Position numbers and translations under genes: made by a program. Positions 1 through 10,632 of a stretch of 64,000 nucleotides of DNA are shown here, piece by piece. This DNA is from Thalassotalea loyana (GTDB taxonomy: Bacteria > Pseudomonadota > Gammaproteobacteria > Enterobacterales > Alteromonadaceae). Under the pieces are notes generated by a model that was not told where the DNA came from, made no database searches, and saw only the letters and a program-made list of their open reading frames with translations. The stretch covers positions 104,937 to 168,936 of the forward strand of contig NZ_BSSV01000009.1 of assembly GCF_030161435.1 (NCBI RefSeq). The letters are read 5' to 3'. The stretch's first letter is position 1. Each line of letters opens with the position of its first letter.

Positions 1-216
1 GCGCTCAAGTGCACCACCGGAGAACATGTTAAACATTTCAACGATGGTACCCTTTTGTTGATCGAACAACTGAGCTAATACAGCGGCGTCAATACCAGGG
101 ATTGGCACAAATGATCCTAAACGAAACACGATAAGTGCACCGAACACGAACCATAATCTTTGCTTTAACTCAGACAAACCGCCTTGAGCGTTGTTATCCA
201 TTCCTGGTTTAGCCAT
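1..216 (-). CDS. secY: SecY, preprotein translocase channel subunit (N-terminal 72 codons; runs off the left edge)
   Basis: SecY is the central membrane channel of the Sec translocon and is normally encoded near the end of the spc operon. The visible 72 residues start [13 protein letters not shown] and contain the first hydrophobic segment (residues about 21-34) and the conserved FVPIPGIDA stretch (about 37-45) followed by the plug-region motif [10 protein letters not shown]. The ATG is at 214-216, 8 bases after the rplO stop. The frame is open to base 1, so the gene is cut only by the window edge. Confidence 0.95.
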   Translation of the reverse strand, partial: MAKPGMDNNAQGGLSELKQRLWFVFGALIVFRLGSFVPIPGIDAAVLAQLFDQQKGTIVEMFNMFSGGALER

Positions 217-224
217 AACCTGTA

Positions 225-659
225 TTATTCCTCGATTTTACCGCCAGCAGCTTCAATAGCTGCGCGAGCACCTTTAGTAACACCTAAGCCACGAACAGTG
301 ATAGGGCGAGTAATCTCACCAGACAACATGATTTTTGCTGTCTCAATGTTACGTGTAATTAGGTTAGCGTTTTTAAGCGCGTGGATGTCTACAACATCAC
401 CTTCGATTTTGTTTAACTCGTGTAAACGAACTTCAGCGTGAACTAAAGACTTACGAGAAGTAAAACCGAATTTAGGTAAACGTTGTTTTAAAGGCATTTG
501 ACCACCTTCAAAACCTGGACGAACACCACCACCAGAACGAGACTTCTGACCTTTGTGACCACGACCACCAGTTTTACCTAAGCCAGAACCAATACCACGA
601 CCTACGCGTTTCTTGGCCTTTTTAGCGCCTGGTGCAGGAGATAAAGTATTTAAATGCAT
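225..659 (-). CDS. rplO: 50S ribosomal protein L15
   Basis: L15 is a late-assembly protein of the large subunit. The 144-residue product has the usual length and the glycine/arginine-rich N-terminal tail of the family ([22 protein letters not shown], with residues about 15-36). It lies 2 bases downstream of rpmD and just upstream of secY, as in the standard spc operon. The start MHLNTLSPA matches the family start. Confidence 0.97.
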   Translation of the reverse strand: MHLNTLSPAPGAKKAKKRVGRGIGSGLGKTGGRGHKGQKSRSGGGVRPGFEGGQMPLKQRLPKFGFTSRKSLVHAEVRLHELNKIEGDVVDIHALKNANLITRNIETAKIMLSGEITRPITVRGLGVTKGARAAIEAAGGKIEE

Positions 660-661
660 TA

Positions 662-841
662 TTAATCCTCCACCTTAATCATGTAAGATACCTGATTAAT
701 CATACCACGTACAGACGGAGTATCTTCTAACTCAACTGTATGATTGATACGACGTAAACCAAGACCTTTTAAAGTTGCACGGTGCTTAGGTAAGCGACCG
801 ATTGAACTTTTAACTTGAGTTACTTTAACTGTTTTAGCCAT
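662..841 (-). CDS. rpmD: 50S ribosomal protein L30
   Basis: L30 is a small large-subunit protein. The gene encodes 59 residues, the same length as in E. coli, beginning [20 protein letters not shown] and containing the family signature [13 protein letters not shown]. It lies between rpsE and rplO with short spacers (6 and 2 bases), so translation is probably coupled. The ATG is at 839-841 and the TAA at 662-664. Confidence 0.96.
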   Translation of the reverse strand: MAKTVKVTQVKSSIGRLPKHRATLKGLGLRRINHTVELEDTPSVRGMINQVSYMIKVED

Positions 842-847
842 GCTTAA

Positions 848-1351
848 TTACCCCAAGATGTCTGCAACGTTTTTGCCACGCTTAGCAGCAACAGCTTCTG
901 GCGATTTCATGTTCGCTAGAGCGCCGATTGTTGCACGGACAACGTTGATTGGGTTAGTAGAACCGTACGCTTTAGAAAGTACGTTCTGTACGCCAGCAAC
1001 TTCAAGTACTGCACGCATCGCACCACCGGCGATGATACCTGTACCTTCAGAAGCAGGTTGCATGTAAACTTTAGAACCTGAGTGACGACCCTTGATAGGG
1101 TGTTGAAGAGTAGTACCCTTCAAGTCAACAGTTACTAAGTTACGACGAGCCTTTTCCATTGCTTTTTGGATTGCAGCAGGAACTTCACGTGCCTTACCGT
1201 AACCAAAACCAACACGGCCGTTACCATCACCAACTACAGTTAGTGCTGTGAAACTGAAAATACGACCACCTTTAACCACTTTTGAAACGCGGTTAACGGC
1301 TACTAGCTTTTCAACGAATTCACTTTGTTGTGTGTTTTCTACATTAGCCAT
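848..1351 (-). CDS. rpsE: 30S ribosomal protein S5
   Basis: S5 contributes to decoding fidelity and mRNA unwinding at the entry tunnel. The product is 167 residues from the ATG at 1349-1351. An in-frame TTG two codons upstream is rejected because it abuts the AGGAG ribosome-binding site, whereas the ATG lies 6 bases from it. The double-stranded RNA-binding domain (about residues 10-75, [21 protein letters not shown]) and the C-terminal [12 protein letters not shown] motif are both clear. Confidence 0.97.
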   Translation of the reverse strand: MANVENTQQSEFVEKLVAVNRVSKVVKGGRIFSFTALTVVGDGNGRVGFGYGKAREVPAAIQKAMEKARRNLVTVDLKGTTLQHPIKGRHSGSKVYMQPASEGTGIIAGGAMRAVLEVAGVQNVLSKAYGSTNPINVVRATIGALANMKSPEAVAAKRGKNVADILG

Positions 1352-1360
1352 TGTCAACTC

Positions 1361-1714
1361 CTAGAACTGAAGGCCAGCTTCACGAGCTGCTTCTGCTAAC
1401 GCTTTAACGCGACCGTGGTAACGGAAACCTGAACGGTCAAATGCTACTGACTCAACGCCTTTAGCTTTTGCACGTTCTGCAATAGCTTTACCTACTGCTT
1501 GAGCTGCTTCGATGTTACCTGTTTTCTCAACTGATGCTTTAACTTCTTTGTCTAAAGTTGACGCTGCTGCGATAACTTCAGAACCAGATGCTGCAATTAA
1601 TTGAGCGTAAATATGGCGAGGAGTACGGTGAACGACTAAACGATTCGCACCCAACTCGCTGATTTTAGCACGTGCACGCTTTGCACGGCGTAAACGAGAT
1701 GTTTTCTTATCCAT
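1361..1714 (-). CDS. rplR: 50S ribosomal protein L18
   Basis: L18 binds 5S rRNA in the central protuberance. At 117 residues it has the E. coli length, with a basic N-terminus ([12 protein letters not shown]) followed by the [14 protein letters not shown] core and a C-terminal [23 protein letters not shown]. It sits 9 bases upstream of rpsE in the spc order. Confidence 0.97.
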   Translation of the reverse strand: MDKKTSRLRRAKRARAKISELGANRLVVHRTPRHIYAQLIAASGSEVIAAASTLDKEVKASVEKTGNIEAAQAVGKAIAERAKAKGVESVAFDRSGFRYHGRVKALAEAAREAGLQF

Positions 1715-1723
1715 CGTATTACC

Positions 1724-2257
1724 CTACTTCTTCTTAGCTTCTTTACGGCGAACATTTTCGTCGCTATAACGAATACCTTTGCCTTTGTACGGCTCAGGCT
1801 TACGGTATGCACGAATGTTAGCTGCTACTTGACCAACCATCTGCTTATCAGCACCTTTAAGTACGATTTCAGTTTGGCTAGGAGTTTCAACTTTAACACC
1901 AGCTGGAATTGCATGATCTACCGGGTGTGAGAAACCTAGAGCTAAGTTTAAGCTCTGGCCCGCTGCTTTCGCACGGTAACCAACACCGTTTAGGATTAAT
2001 TTCTTTTCAAAGCCAGCACTTACGCCAATAACCATGTTGTTGATTAATGCACGAGCAGTACCTGCTTGAGCCCAAGCGCCTTTACCGTCGTTAGCGATGT
2101 TAGTAACGATTGTGTTTTCTTCTTGAGAAATAACAACGTCACTGTGAATCGTACGAGATAATTCGCCTACAGGACCTTTAACTGTAATGTCTTGACCAGA
2201 TAACGTAACTGTAACGCCAGCAGGAATTGACACAGGTGCTTTTGCAACACGAGACAT
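1724..2257 (-). CDS. rplF: 50S ribosomal protein L6
   Basis: L6 lies near the factor-binding stalk base of the large subunit. The 177-residue product equals the E. coli length. It starts [15 protein letters not shown] and ends with the L6 signature [21 protein letters not shown] region (about residues 150-177). It lies between rpsH and rplR with short spacers. Confidence 0.97.
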   Translation of the reverse strand: MSRVAKAPVSIPAGVTVTLSGQDITVKGPVGELSRTIHSDVVISQEENTIVTNIANDGKGAWAQAGTARALINNMVIGVSAGFEKKLILNGVGYRAKAAGQSLNLALGFSHPVDHAIPAGVKVETPSQTEIVLKGADKQMVGQVAANIRAYRKPEPYKGKGIRYSDENVRRKEAKKK

Positions 2258-2268
2258 ATTCTTACTCC

Positions 2269-2658
2269 TTACGCTACGTAACCTAAGATCTCACCGCCTA
2301 AACCAGCTTTACGAGCTGCGCGGTCAGTCATTAAACCTTTAGAAGTAGAAACAATCGCAATACCCATGCCCGCTAATACTTGTGGTAACTCGTTGCTACC
2401 TTTGTATACGCGAAGACCTGGACGTGAAACACGTTTGATTGATTCAATAACTTCTTTACCATCGTGATATTTCAGTTCAACTGATAACTCAGGCTTAGCA
2501 CCTTCGATTACAGAAACACCAGAAATATAACCTTCTTCTTTAAGTAAGTTAGCAATAGCTACTTTAAGCTTTGAAGAAGGCATAGTTACAGCAGTCTTTG
2601 CTGCTGCTTGACCGTTGCGGATGCGTGTAAACATGTCCGCGATAGGATCAGTCATCAT
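2269..2658 (-). CDS. rpsH: 30S ribosomal protein S8 (spc-operon autoregulator in relatives)
   Basis: S8 organises the central domain of 16S rRNA; in E. coli it also represses the spc operon by binding the rplE translation-start region. The 129-residue product starts [19 protein letters not shown]. The longer open frame (to 2727) would run into rpsN and lacks a good ribosome-binding site, whereas AAGGAG lies 9 bases before the ATG at 2656-2658. The C-terminal [20 protein letters not shown] motif is the family signature. Confidence 0.97.
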   Translation of the reverse strand: MMTDPIADMFTRIRNGQAAAKTAVTMPSSKLKVAIANLLKEEGYISGVSVIEGAKPELSVELKYHDGKEVIESIKRVSRPGLRVYKGSNELPQVLAGMGIAIVSTSKGLMTDRAARKAGLGGEILGYVA

Positions 2659-2674
2659 AATTGCTTTCTCCTTA

Positions 2675-2980
2675 TTACCAACTAGCTTTCTTAAGACCAG
2701 GAACTTCACCGCGCATAGTTGCTTCACGTAACTTGATACGGCTTAAACCGAACTTACGTAAGTAACCATGTGGACGGCCAGTCACGTTACAACGGTTACG
2801 TTGACGTGATGAACTTGAGTCACGTGGTAAAGATTGAAGTTTTAATACTGCATCCCAACGCTCTTCTTCAGAAGAATTAACGTTAGAGATAATTGCTTTT
2901 AACGCTGCACGTTTTTCAGCATATTTCGCAACTAATTTAGTGCGTTTTGCTTCACGTGCTTTCATAGATGATTTAGCCAT
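2675..2980 (-). CDS. rpsN: 30S ribosomal protein S14 (zinc-free long form)
   Basis: S14 is a small-subunit head protein. The 101-residue form lacks the CxxC zinc knuckle of short S14 and instead has the long form start [13 protein letters not shown]. The signature [20 protein letters not shown] is at about residues 63-82. It lies between rplE and rpsH. Confidence 0.97.
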   Translation of the reverse strand: MAKSSMKAREAKRTKLVAKYAEKRAALKAIISNVNSSEEERWDAVLKLQSLPRDSSSSRQRNRCNVTGRPHGYLRKFGLSRIKLREATMRGEVPGLKKASW

Positions 2981-2991
2981 AACTCTACACC

Positions 2992-3531
2992 TTATTTCTT
3001 AAACGGGAAGTTAAAGGCAGTCAGCAAAGCGTGACCTTCCTCGTTAGTCTTCGCAGTTGTTGTGATAGTGATATCTAAACCACGAATCTTATCAACTTTG
3101 TCGTAGTCGATTTCAGGAAATATGATTTGCTCACGTACACCCATGCTGTAGTTACCACGGCCATCGAAAGATTTCGGATTTAAGCCACGGAAGTCACGGA
3201 TACGAGGAACTGAAATAGAGATTAAACGCTCTAAGAATTCCCACATACGTTCGCCGCGTAAAGTTACTTTTGCGCCAATAGGGTAGCCTTCACGAATTTT
3301 GAAGCCAGCAACTGATTTGCGTGCTTTCGTGATCATAGGCTTTTGACCCGAGATTGCAGTAAGATCATTTGTGGCGTGCTCTAATACTTTTTTATCAGTA
3401 ATCGCTTCACCAACACCCATGTTTAGGGTGATCTTTTCAACTCGAGGGACTTGCATGACACTTTTGTATTCAAACTTCTTTTGAAGTTCTGCAACAACTG
3501 TATCTTTGTAAAAATCATGCAGTTTCGCCAT
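2992..3531 (-). CDS. rplE: 50S ribosomal protein L5
   Basis: L5 binds 5S rRNA and contacts the P-site tRNA. At 179 residues it matches E. coli. The core motif [14 protein letters not shown] is at about residues 30-43 and the C-terminal part contains [20 protein letters not shown]. The 16-base spacer from rplX is where the S8-binding hairpin is found in E. coli; I did not verify such a fold here. Confidence 0.97.
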   Translation of the reverse strand: MAKLHDFYKDTVVAELQKKFEYKSVMQVPRVEKITLNMGVGEAITDKKVLEHATNDLTAISGQKPMITKARKSVAGFKIREGYPIGAKVTLRGERMWEFLERLISISVPRIRDFRGLNPKSFDGRGNYSMGVREQIIFPEIDYDKVDKIRGLDITITTTAKTNEEGHALLTAFNFPFKK

Positions 3532-3547
3532 CGTTTTACTCCAATAA

Positions 3548-3862
3548 TTAAACTAATTCGTTGTCAGACTTAAAGAAACGTACTTTCTTACCGTCTTCAA
3601 CTCTAAATCCAACGCGGTCCGCTTTACCTGTTTTAGGGTTAACGATCGCTACGTTAGATACGTGGATTGGTGCTTCTTTTTCTACGATGCCACCAGGTTG
3701 CTGTAACTGAGGTACAGGCTTCTGATGCTTCTTAACTAAGTTAACACCTTCTACAAATACTTTGCTGTCTTCAACAAGAACTTTAGTAACTTTACCAGTT
3801 TTGCCCTTGTCTTTACCCGCTAGTACGATGATTTCGTCGTTTTGACGAATTTTAGAGGCCAT
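3548..3862 (-). CDS. rplX: 50S ribosomal protein L24
   Basis: L24 is an early assembly initiator of the large subunit. The 104-residue product has the KOW motif at its N-terminus ([15 protein letters not shown], about residues 11-25) followed by [12 protein letters not shown]. The length equals that of E. coli. It is the second gene of the spc operon, 12 bases after rplN. Confidence 0.97.
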   Translation of the reverse strand: MASKIRQNDEIIVLAGKDKGKTGKVTKVLVEDSKVFVEGVNLVKKHQKPVPQLQQPGGIVEKEAPIHVSNVAIVNPKTGKADRVGFRVEDGKKVRFFKSDNELV

Positions 3863-3874
3863 TGTTGTGACTCC

Positions 3875-4243
3875 TTAAAGTACTTCTGGTGCTAATGAAA
3901 CGATCTTCATGAACTTTTCAGTTCGTAATTCACGTGTCACTGGCCCGAATATACGAGTACCAATTGGCTGTAAGCTTGCATTCAAAATTACAGCCGCGTT
4001 GCCGTCAAAGCGAATGGCTGAGCCATCCTGGCGACGAACGCCCTTTTTAGTGCGCACCACTACTGCGTTAACAACATCACCTTTTTTAACTTTACCGCGA
4101 GGAATTGCTTCCTTCACAGCAACTTTGATGATGTCGCCAATGCGTGCGTAGCGACGGTGCGAGCCACCAAGGACCTTAATACATTGCACGCGTCGAGCGC
4201 CACTGTTATCAGCAACGTCTAGCTGTGTTTGCATTTGGATCAT
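3875..4243 (-). CDS. rplN: 50S ribosomal protein L14, first gene of the spc operon
   Basis: L14 forms part of the subunit interface. From the ATG at 4241-4243 the product is 122 residues, starting [20 protein letters not shown] longer in-frame extension to 4312 is rejected because the family starts here and GGAG precedes this ATG at normal spacing. In most gammaproteobacteria rpsQ lies directly upstream. Here rpsQ is almost 10 kb away, with the thiamine cluster between, so rplN must be read from its own promoter. Confidence 0.97.
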   Translation of the reverse strand: MIQMQTQLDVADNSGARRVQCIKVLGGSHRRYARIGDIIKVAVKEAIPRGKVKKGDVVNAVVVRTKKGVRRQDGSAIRFDGNAAVILNASLQPIGTRIFGPVTRELRTEKFMKIVSLAPEVL

Positions 4244-4332
4244 TTTATGTGCTCCGCTGTTATATAAATTCAAGGTCGAAAAAGCCGACCCTTCACTGCC
4301 TTTTATACCCATCTAGAATTGATGGGCGCGAG

Positions 4333-4338
4333 ATTATA
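4333..4338 (-). promoter_or_regulatory. Probable spc-operon promoter (-10 box)
   Basis: On the minus strand a perfect TATAAT lies at 4338-4333. It is followed by a GC-rich discriminator (CTCGCGCCC), typical of stringently controlled ribosomal promoters. The transcript would start near 4326, about 83 bases before rplN. The -35 match is weak (TACCAA at 17-base spacing). Since rplN is separated from the S10 operon here, a promoter is required in this gap. Confidence 0.6.
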
Positions 4339-4421
4339 ACACCACTTTTTTAAAATTGGTACTCAAATAAACAAAAAATAGACAATCGCAATTTGGTCAT
4401 TTATTTCACTCGCTAGATAGT

Positions 4422-4427
4422 TATAAT
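4422..4427 (+). promoter_or_regulatory. Probable thiC-operon promoter (-10 box)
   Basis: TATAAT at 4422-4427 is placed so that transcription would begin near 4433, the first base of the TPP aptamer. No good -35 box is present at 16-18 bases. It points away from the spc promoter; the two -10 boxes are about 85 bases apart. Confidence 0.55.
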
Positions 4428-4434
4428 GGGGACG

Positions 4435-4533
4435 ACTTGTCGGAGTGCAAGAGGAAAAATATTTTCCTTGAGCTGAGATCGCGTATGCGGGATCCGTAGA
4501 ACCTGTAGGTTAAGACCTGCGAAGGAAACAAGA
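4435..4533 (+). promoter_or_regulatory. TPP (THI-box) riboswitch
   Basis: The core elements of the thiamine-pyrophosphate aptamer are visible in order: P1 arm CTTGT (4436-4440) pairing with ACAAG (4528-4532), the near-invariant CTGAGAT in the J3-2/P3 region (about 4474-4480), and the P4-P5 segment GAACCTGTAGGTTAAGACCTGCGAAGGAA. It precedes thiC by about 390 bases, so ligand binding should control the whole thiamine operon. Confidence 0.95.
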
Positions 4534-4538
4534 CTTCA

Positions 4539-4587
4539 CTATATTGCACATCTTTGTGCCAAGCAGTTTTGATGCTGCTTTATATAG
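4539..4587 (+). promoter_or_regulatory. Branched hairpin after the TPP aptamer (possible expression platform)
   Basis: Outer arms CTATAT (4539-4544) and ATATAG (4582-4587) enclose two hairpins: GCAC/GTGC (4546-4549 with 4556-4559) and AAGCAG/CTGCTT (4561-4566 with 4575-4580). Together they form a three-way junction directly after the aptamer. I see no U-run typical of a terminator, so how it would couple ligand binding to expression is not evident. Confidence 0.5.
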
Positions 4588-4654
4588 AGACGCACCTTCT
4601 CTACATCACTCCGTCTTTTGAAAATACCAATTTAATTAATGCTTTAGTCATCTC

Positions 4655-4862
4655 AGAGCTTTGTCAGAGGTGAGAGAACAAGAAAGATTTGTGTCAATAT
4701 AGTTATTCTACATTGAGTAAATCTGCCGCGGTAATCTTGCCTCTGACAAGCTCCCGAAGGGCGAATTTAAAAGGCTTGTAAGCTGCGTTGCTGAACTCAA
4801 AAAGGGAATAACCATTCTTTTCACTCAGCGCCTTGCCTCTAAGCCTTTTAATTCTCGCTGAG
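4655..4862 (+). repeat. Pair of imperfect inverted repeats, MITE-like, in the thiC leader
   Basis: Two nested palindromic units lie between the riboswitch and thiC. Unit 1 has arms AGCTTTGTCAGAGG (4658-4671) and CCTCTGACAAGCT (4740-4752). Unit 2 has arms GCGAATTTAAAAGGCTT (4761-4777) and AAGCCTTTTAATTCTCGC (4841-4858). The interior words (GCTGCGTTGCTGAACTC, AATAACCATTC) resemble non-coding palindromic repeats I have seen in Alteromonadales genomes. No transposase is encoded. Apart from this and the riboswitch, the 4.3-4.9 kb gap shows no gene. Confidence 0.6.
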
Positions 4863-4881
4863 TAAGTAAACCATTAGTTAA

Positions 4882-6881
<2,000 letters not shown>

Positions 6882-6882
<1 letters not shown>

Positions 6883-7967
6883 TGGCTAATATAGCGATTA
6901 TCGGGGCCGGCCTTTTGGGTCGGTTCACCTGCTTATGTTATCAAAACCATCAAGTAACCCTGTTTGATCCATTGGCGCTGGATGATGAACAGCACACAGG
7001 TTTGATTGCAGCGGCCATGCTTGCGCCCACTGCAGAAAGCGCTATTTCTAGCAACAAGGTTGTAGCATTAGGTAATCAAAGTCTGGAGCTATGGCCTGAG
7101 CTGTTAAAGCATTTTGATTGGCAACATGTTTTTCACCAAGCAGGTACCATTGTTCTTGCCCACCCGGCAGATAAAGGTGCAATCGCACACTTTATCAATC
7201 AAGTAAAACCCGAGCAGCAAGTAAACTTCACATCATTGTCGACTGATTCATTAATAAACTTAGAGCCAGAGCTTGCAAAGAATTGGCAACAATCATTGTA
7301 CCTTAATGGCGAGGGACATATAGACAACGACATCCTCTACCAGGTAACTAGTAAGTACATACAAACCTCAAACATAAGATTTAAAAAACAGTCCATTGAC
7401 TTGGATGATGGTTCACTTGAAGAGTATGACTTAGTTATCGATTGTCGGGGCATGGGGGCAAAAGGCCAAACTAAGGAACTATTGAGAGGTGTACGAGGGG
7501 AGGTTATTCGTGTTAATGCGCCTGACGTACACTTGACTCGACCAATCCGTCTCATGCACCCAAGATATCCTCTTTATATCGTCCCCAAAACCAATAACAA
7601 CTATGTGATTGGTGCAACAGAAATCGAGTCAGAATCAACGTCACCAACAACAGTACGTTCGGCATTAGAGTTACTATCGGCAGCGTATAGTGTCCATAAA
7701 GGATTTGCCGAGGCAACGATTACGTCAATTAAATCCAGTTTAAGACCGGCTTTTAGTGATAATGAACCAAGCATTTCATCTCATGGCAAAGTCATTCAAA
7801 TAAACGGGTTATATAGGCACGGTTATATGATCACTCCAGCAATTATCAATATGTTAACGCAACGGACTAAACAACAATTCAATATTCGTTGTGATGCCAA
7901 GTTAGAAAAACTATTTGCAACCCAAATGTTAGGTAAGCAAAATTCAGGAGCTACACATGGAAATTAG
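6882..7967 (+). CDS. thiO: FAD-dependent glycine oxidase, ThiO type
   Basis: ThiO makes dehydroglycine for thiazole assembly, replacing the radical enzyme ThiH found in E. coli. The 361-residue protein starts with a Rossmann FAD motif (IIGAGLLGR, residues about 5-13). It has the DAO-family C-terminal motif GLYRHGYMITPAI (about 308-320), which closes the active site. It overlaps thiC by one base (TAATG) and thiS by 11 bases, indicating translational coupling. Assignment as ThiO rather than another DAO-family oxidase rests mainly on the thi context. Confidence 0.88.
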
Positions 7968-8151
7968 CCTAAATGGAGAGCTTCAGCTTGTCCATGCGAC
8001 ATCAATCGCCCTACTTATCCAAGAGGTGACACCACAAGCACCATTTGTTATTGCAGTAAACGGGGATTTTGTACCTAAACCTGAGTATGAGATAACACCG
8101 ATTAACCCGGGCGACAGAGTAGATATTGTTGTTCCTGTTTTTGGAGGGTAA
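7957..8151 (+). CDS. thiS: Thiamine biosynthesis sulfur-carrier protein
   Basis: ThiS is a ubiquitin-like carrier that delivers sulfur as a C-terminal thiocarboxylate to ThiG. The 64-residue product has the beta-grasp start ([10 protein letters not shown]), the [11 protein letters not shown] segment and the essential C-terminal Gly-Gly (PVFGG). The codons for this end, GGAGGG, also form the ribosome-binding site for thiG. The adenylating enzyme ThiF is not in this cluster and must be supplied from elsewhere. Confidence 0.95.
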   Translation: MEISLNGELQLVHATSIALLIQEVTPQAPFVIAVNGDFVPKPEYEITPINPGDRVDIVVPVFGG

Positions 8152-8155
8152 TAAG

Positions 8156-8941
8156 TTGAACACATTAACGATATATGGAGAGCAGTTTGATTCTCGATTA
8201 ATGATCGGCACCGCTCTTTATCCGTCACCGAAGACGATGCGTGATTCAATTGATGCTTCTGGAGCAGAAATAATTACGCTGTCATTAAGACGCCAAGCTC
8301 CAGAATCAAATGGCGGTGAGTCCTTTTGGCAACAAATAAAATCCCTCAATAAAACGCTACTACCAAACACCGCAGGCTGCCACTCCGTTAAAGAAGCGGT
8401 TAATCTGGCGAAGATGTCACGTGAGATATTTGAAACCAACTGGATAAAGCTCGAACTTATCGGCGATGAGTATAACCTTCAGCCTGATCCTGTGGCCTTA
8501 CTCGAAGCAACCGATGCGTTACTAAAAGATGGATTTAAAGTTCTCCCCTATTGCACTGATGACTTGGTCATTTGTCAAAGACTCGTTGATTTAGGTTGTG
8601 AAGTGGTCATGCCATGGGCATCTCCAATAGGAACAGGAAAAGGTATACTTAATCCTTATGCCCTGACAACTATTAGAGAAAGGTTGCCCAACACGACGTT
8701 AATCGTCGATGCCGGCCTAGGTCTTCCTTCTCATGCAACCCAAGCATTAGAGCTAGGATTCGATGGCATTCTACTCAATTCTGCTATCGCAAAAGCGCAG
8801 CAACCTGAAAAAATGGCTAAAGCCTTCCGGCTGGCAGTAGAAGCGGGTCGTGAAAGCTATTTGGCAGGCAGAATGCCGGAACAAAATACCGCAATCGCAA
8901 GTACACCAACAATGGGCATGCCATTTTGGCATCAAGAATAA
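8156..8941 (+). CDS. thiG: Thiazole synthase
   Basis: ThiG condenses 1-deoxy-xylulose 5-phosphate, dehydroglycine and ThiS-bound sulfur into the thiazole phosphate. From a TTG at 8156 the product is 261 residues (E. coli ThiG is 256). The TTG is 7 bases after GGAGGG, a strong ribosome-binding site. An upstream ATG at 8126 would overlap thiS and has no such site. Family motifs: [40 protein letters not shown]-like [10 protein letters not shown], and [18 protein letters not shown]. The expected Schiff-base lysine lies in the WIKLE motif. Confidence 0.94.
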   Translation: MNTLTIYGEQFDSRLMIGTALYPSPKTMRDSIDASGAEIITLSLRRQAPESNGGESFWQQIKSLNKTLLPNTAGCHSVKEAVNLAKMSREIFETNWIKLELIGDEYNLQPDPVALLEATDALLKDGFKVLPYCTDDLVICQRLVDLGCEVVMPWASPIGTGKGILNPYALTTIRERLPNTTLIVDAGLGLPSHATQALELGFDGILLNSAIAKAQQPEKMAKAFRLAVEAGRESYLAGRMPEQNTAIASTPTMGMPFWHQE

Positions 8942-8974
8942 ATCAATACCGTTATAACTGATAAAGAGATACAC

Positions 8975-10504
8975 ATGAATTCAACCTCAAAGATGCCTGT
9001 AGTTTTGGCCATTGGCGGGTCAGATAATACCGCTGGTGCAGGGATTCAAGCAGACGTTACTACTATCAATCAGCTTGGTTGTCATCCCGTTTGTGTGATT
9101 ACGGCTGTGACTTCACAAAACCCGATGGGAGTTCATAGCATAAATCCTGTCGCACTGGAGGTGATTGCGAGCCAAATAAAATCCATTTGTGATATCCAAA
9201 TACCCAAAGTTATCAAGATAGGCTTATTAGCCAATATCGCTCAGGTTGAGATGATTAGCCAGTGGCTTACTTCACTCGGTGAAAACAAACCTGTGGTGAT
9301 TTATGATCCGGTCGCGGTTGCATCAAACGGCAGTGCATTAACAGAGCAAGACATATTGCCAAGTATTAAAGAGAAGTTACTGCCAGTAGTTGATATCATT
9401 ACGCCCAATGCCCAAGAAAGCCAAACTATTACAGGGGAATATATCTTATCTTGGGATAGCCTTCCTTCCGTTGCCACTCAAATTAATAAGCTTGGCGTAT
9501 CACACTGTATTCTAAAAGGAGGTCATGTTGATCTTCATAATGATTATTGTGTTGATATGCTACAAAGCGGAACAGCTCCTCAAACGCCCAAACGTTATTG
9601 GGTAGCAAATCGTAAAATAAACACGAAGCAATCACACGGTACAGGCTGCACGTTTGCCTCTGCTATTGCGAGTTTCGTCGCGCGTGAATACCATATTCGC
9701 GATGCGTTTATGCTAACCAACGCTTATATACATAAATGTCTCTCGCTATCTCGTGAAAACCCATTTCATAGTTTAACGAGAACACAATTTCCATCTGAAA
9801 AAGAATATTTTGGCGAAGTTCTATTGAATAATTCTCCTTTAGCTATGGAGTTAGATTGGTACCAAGAGGATCAACTCGCATATCGTGCAGGTTTTGAAGC
9901 TTGTACGCATCTACCACTTGGCTTGTACCCCGTTGTAGATAGTGTTGATTGGGTAGAGCGACTGTTAAAGCTGGGCGTTAAAACAGTACAAATAAGAATA
10001 AAACATTTGGCTGGAGATCTACTTAAACAAGCGTTGACCAAAGCAGTAGCGCTAGGTAATCAATATGACGCTCAGGTTTTTATCAATGATTACTGGCAAT
10101 TAGCCATTGAATTAGATGCCTATGGCGTCCATTTAGGCCAAGAAGATATGGATGATGCAAACTTATTAGCCATTCAAAACGCTGGCCTCCGACTTGGAAT
10201 TAGTACGCACGGGCATTATGAACTGCTAAAAATGCATCAGCTAAAACCATCTTATCTTGCTATTGGCGCAATATTCCCAACAAAAACTAAAAATATGACA
10301 GGCCAGATCCAAGGTTTAACGGCATTAAAGCAATTATTGCCTCTATTAGAGGGTACCCCCGTGACAGCGATTGGCGGAATCTCAGTAGAACGTGCTGAAC
10401 ACGTATTAGCAACGGGGATCAAAAGTATCGCAGTGGTCACTGCCATTACTGAGGCTGAAAATCCAGATAAAGCCGCTCAGGATTTTCTCAACTTATTATC
10501 TTGA
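8975..10504 (+). CDS. thiDE: Bifunctional HMP-P kinase / thiamine-phosphate synthase (ThiD-ThiE fusion)
   Basis: The 509-residue protein joins two enzymes that normally act in sequence. Residues about 8-260 are a ribokinase-fold HMP(-P) kinase with AIGGSDNTAGAGIQAD at the start and the anion hole SHGTGCTFASAIA near residue 220. Residues about 310-509 are thiamine-phosphate synthase with VQIRIKH, INDYWQLA, GVHLGQEDM, AIGAIFPTKTK and TAIGGIS. A linker of about 50 residues joins them. It is last in the thi operon, 33 bases after thiG. Confidence 0.95.
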   Translation: MNSTSKMPVVLAIGGSDNTAGAGIQADVTTINQLGCHPVCVITAVTSQNPMGVHSINPVALEVIASQIKSICDIQIPKVIKIGLLANIAQVEMISQWLTSLGENKPVVIYDPVAVASNGSALTEQDILPSIKEKLLPVVDIITPNAQESQTITGEYILSWDSLPSVATQINKLGVSHCILKGGHVDLHNDYCVDMLQSGTAPQTPKRYWVANRKINTKQSHGTGCTFASAIASFVAREYHIRDAFMLTNAYIHKCLSLSRENPFHSLTRTQFPSEKEYFGEVLLNNSPLAMELDWYQEDQLAYRAGFEACTHLPLGLYPVVDSVDWVERLLKLGVKTVQIRIKHLAGDLLKQALTKAVALGNQYDAQVFINDYWQLAIELDAYGVHLGQEDMDDANLLAIQNAGLRLGISTHGHYELLKMHQLKPSYLAIGAIFPTKTKNMTGQIQGLTALKQLLPLLEGTPVTAIGGISVERAEHVLATGIKSIAVVTAITEAENPDKAAQDFLNLLS

Positions 10505-10632
10505 TAAATGGTCTTGGTACAAACGCACAAGTATTTACCGAAATGATAAGTTTTTTAGTCTAGGATTGCGTAAATATCATCAATCGTTAACAATGTGTTA
10601 ACCCAATAACTAAATAATAAAAGGGAATACTT

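Noticed and set aside
4244..4312. N-terminal extension of L14
   Set aside because: No homology to L14, no ribosome-binding site, and it covers the untranslated leader.
4655..4862. Rho-independent terminator of the riboswitch
   Set aside because: The inverted repeats have large interiors and no U-run after the 3' arm, so they fit a mobile palindromic repeat better.
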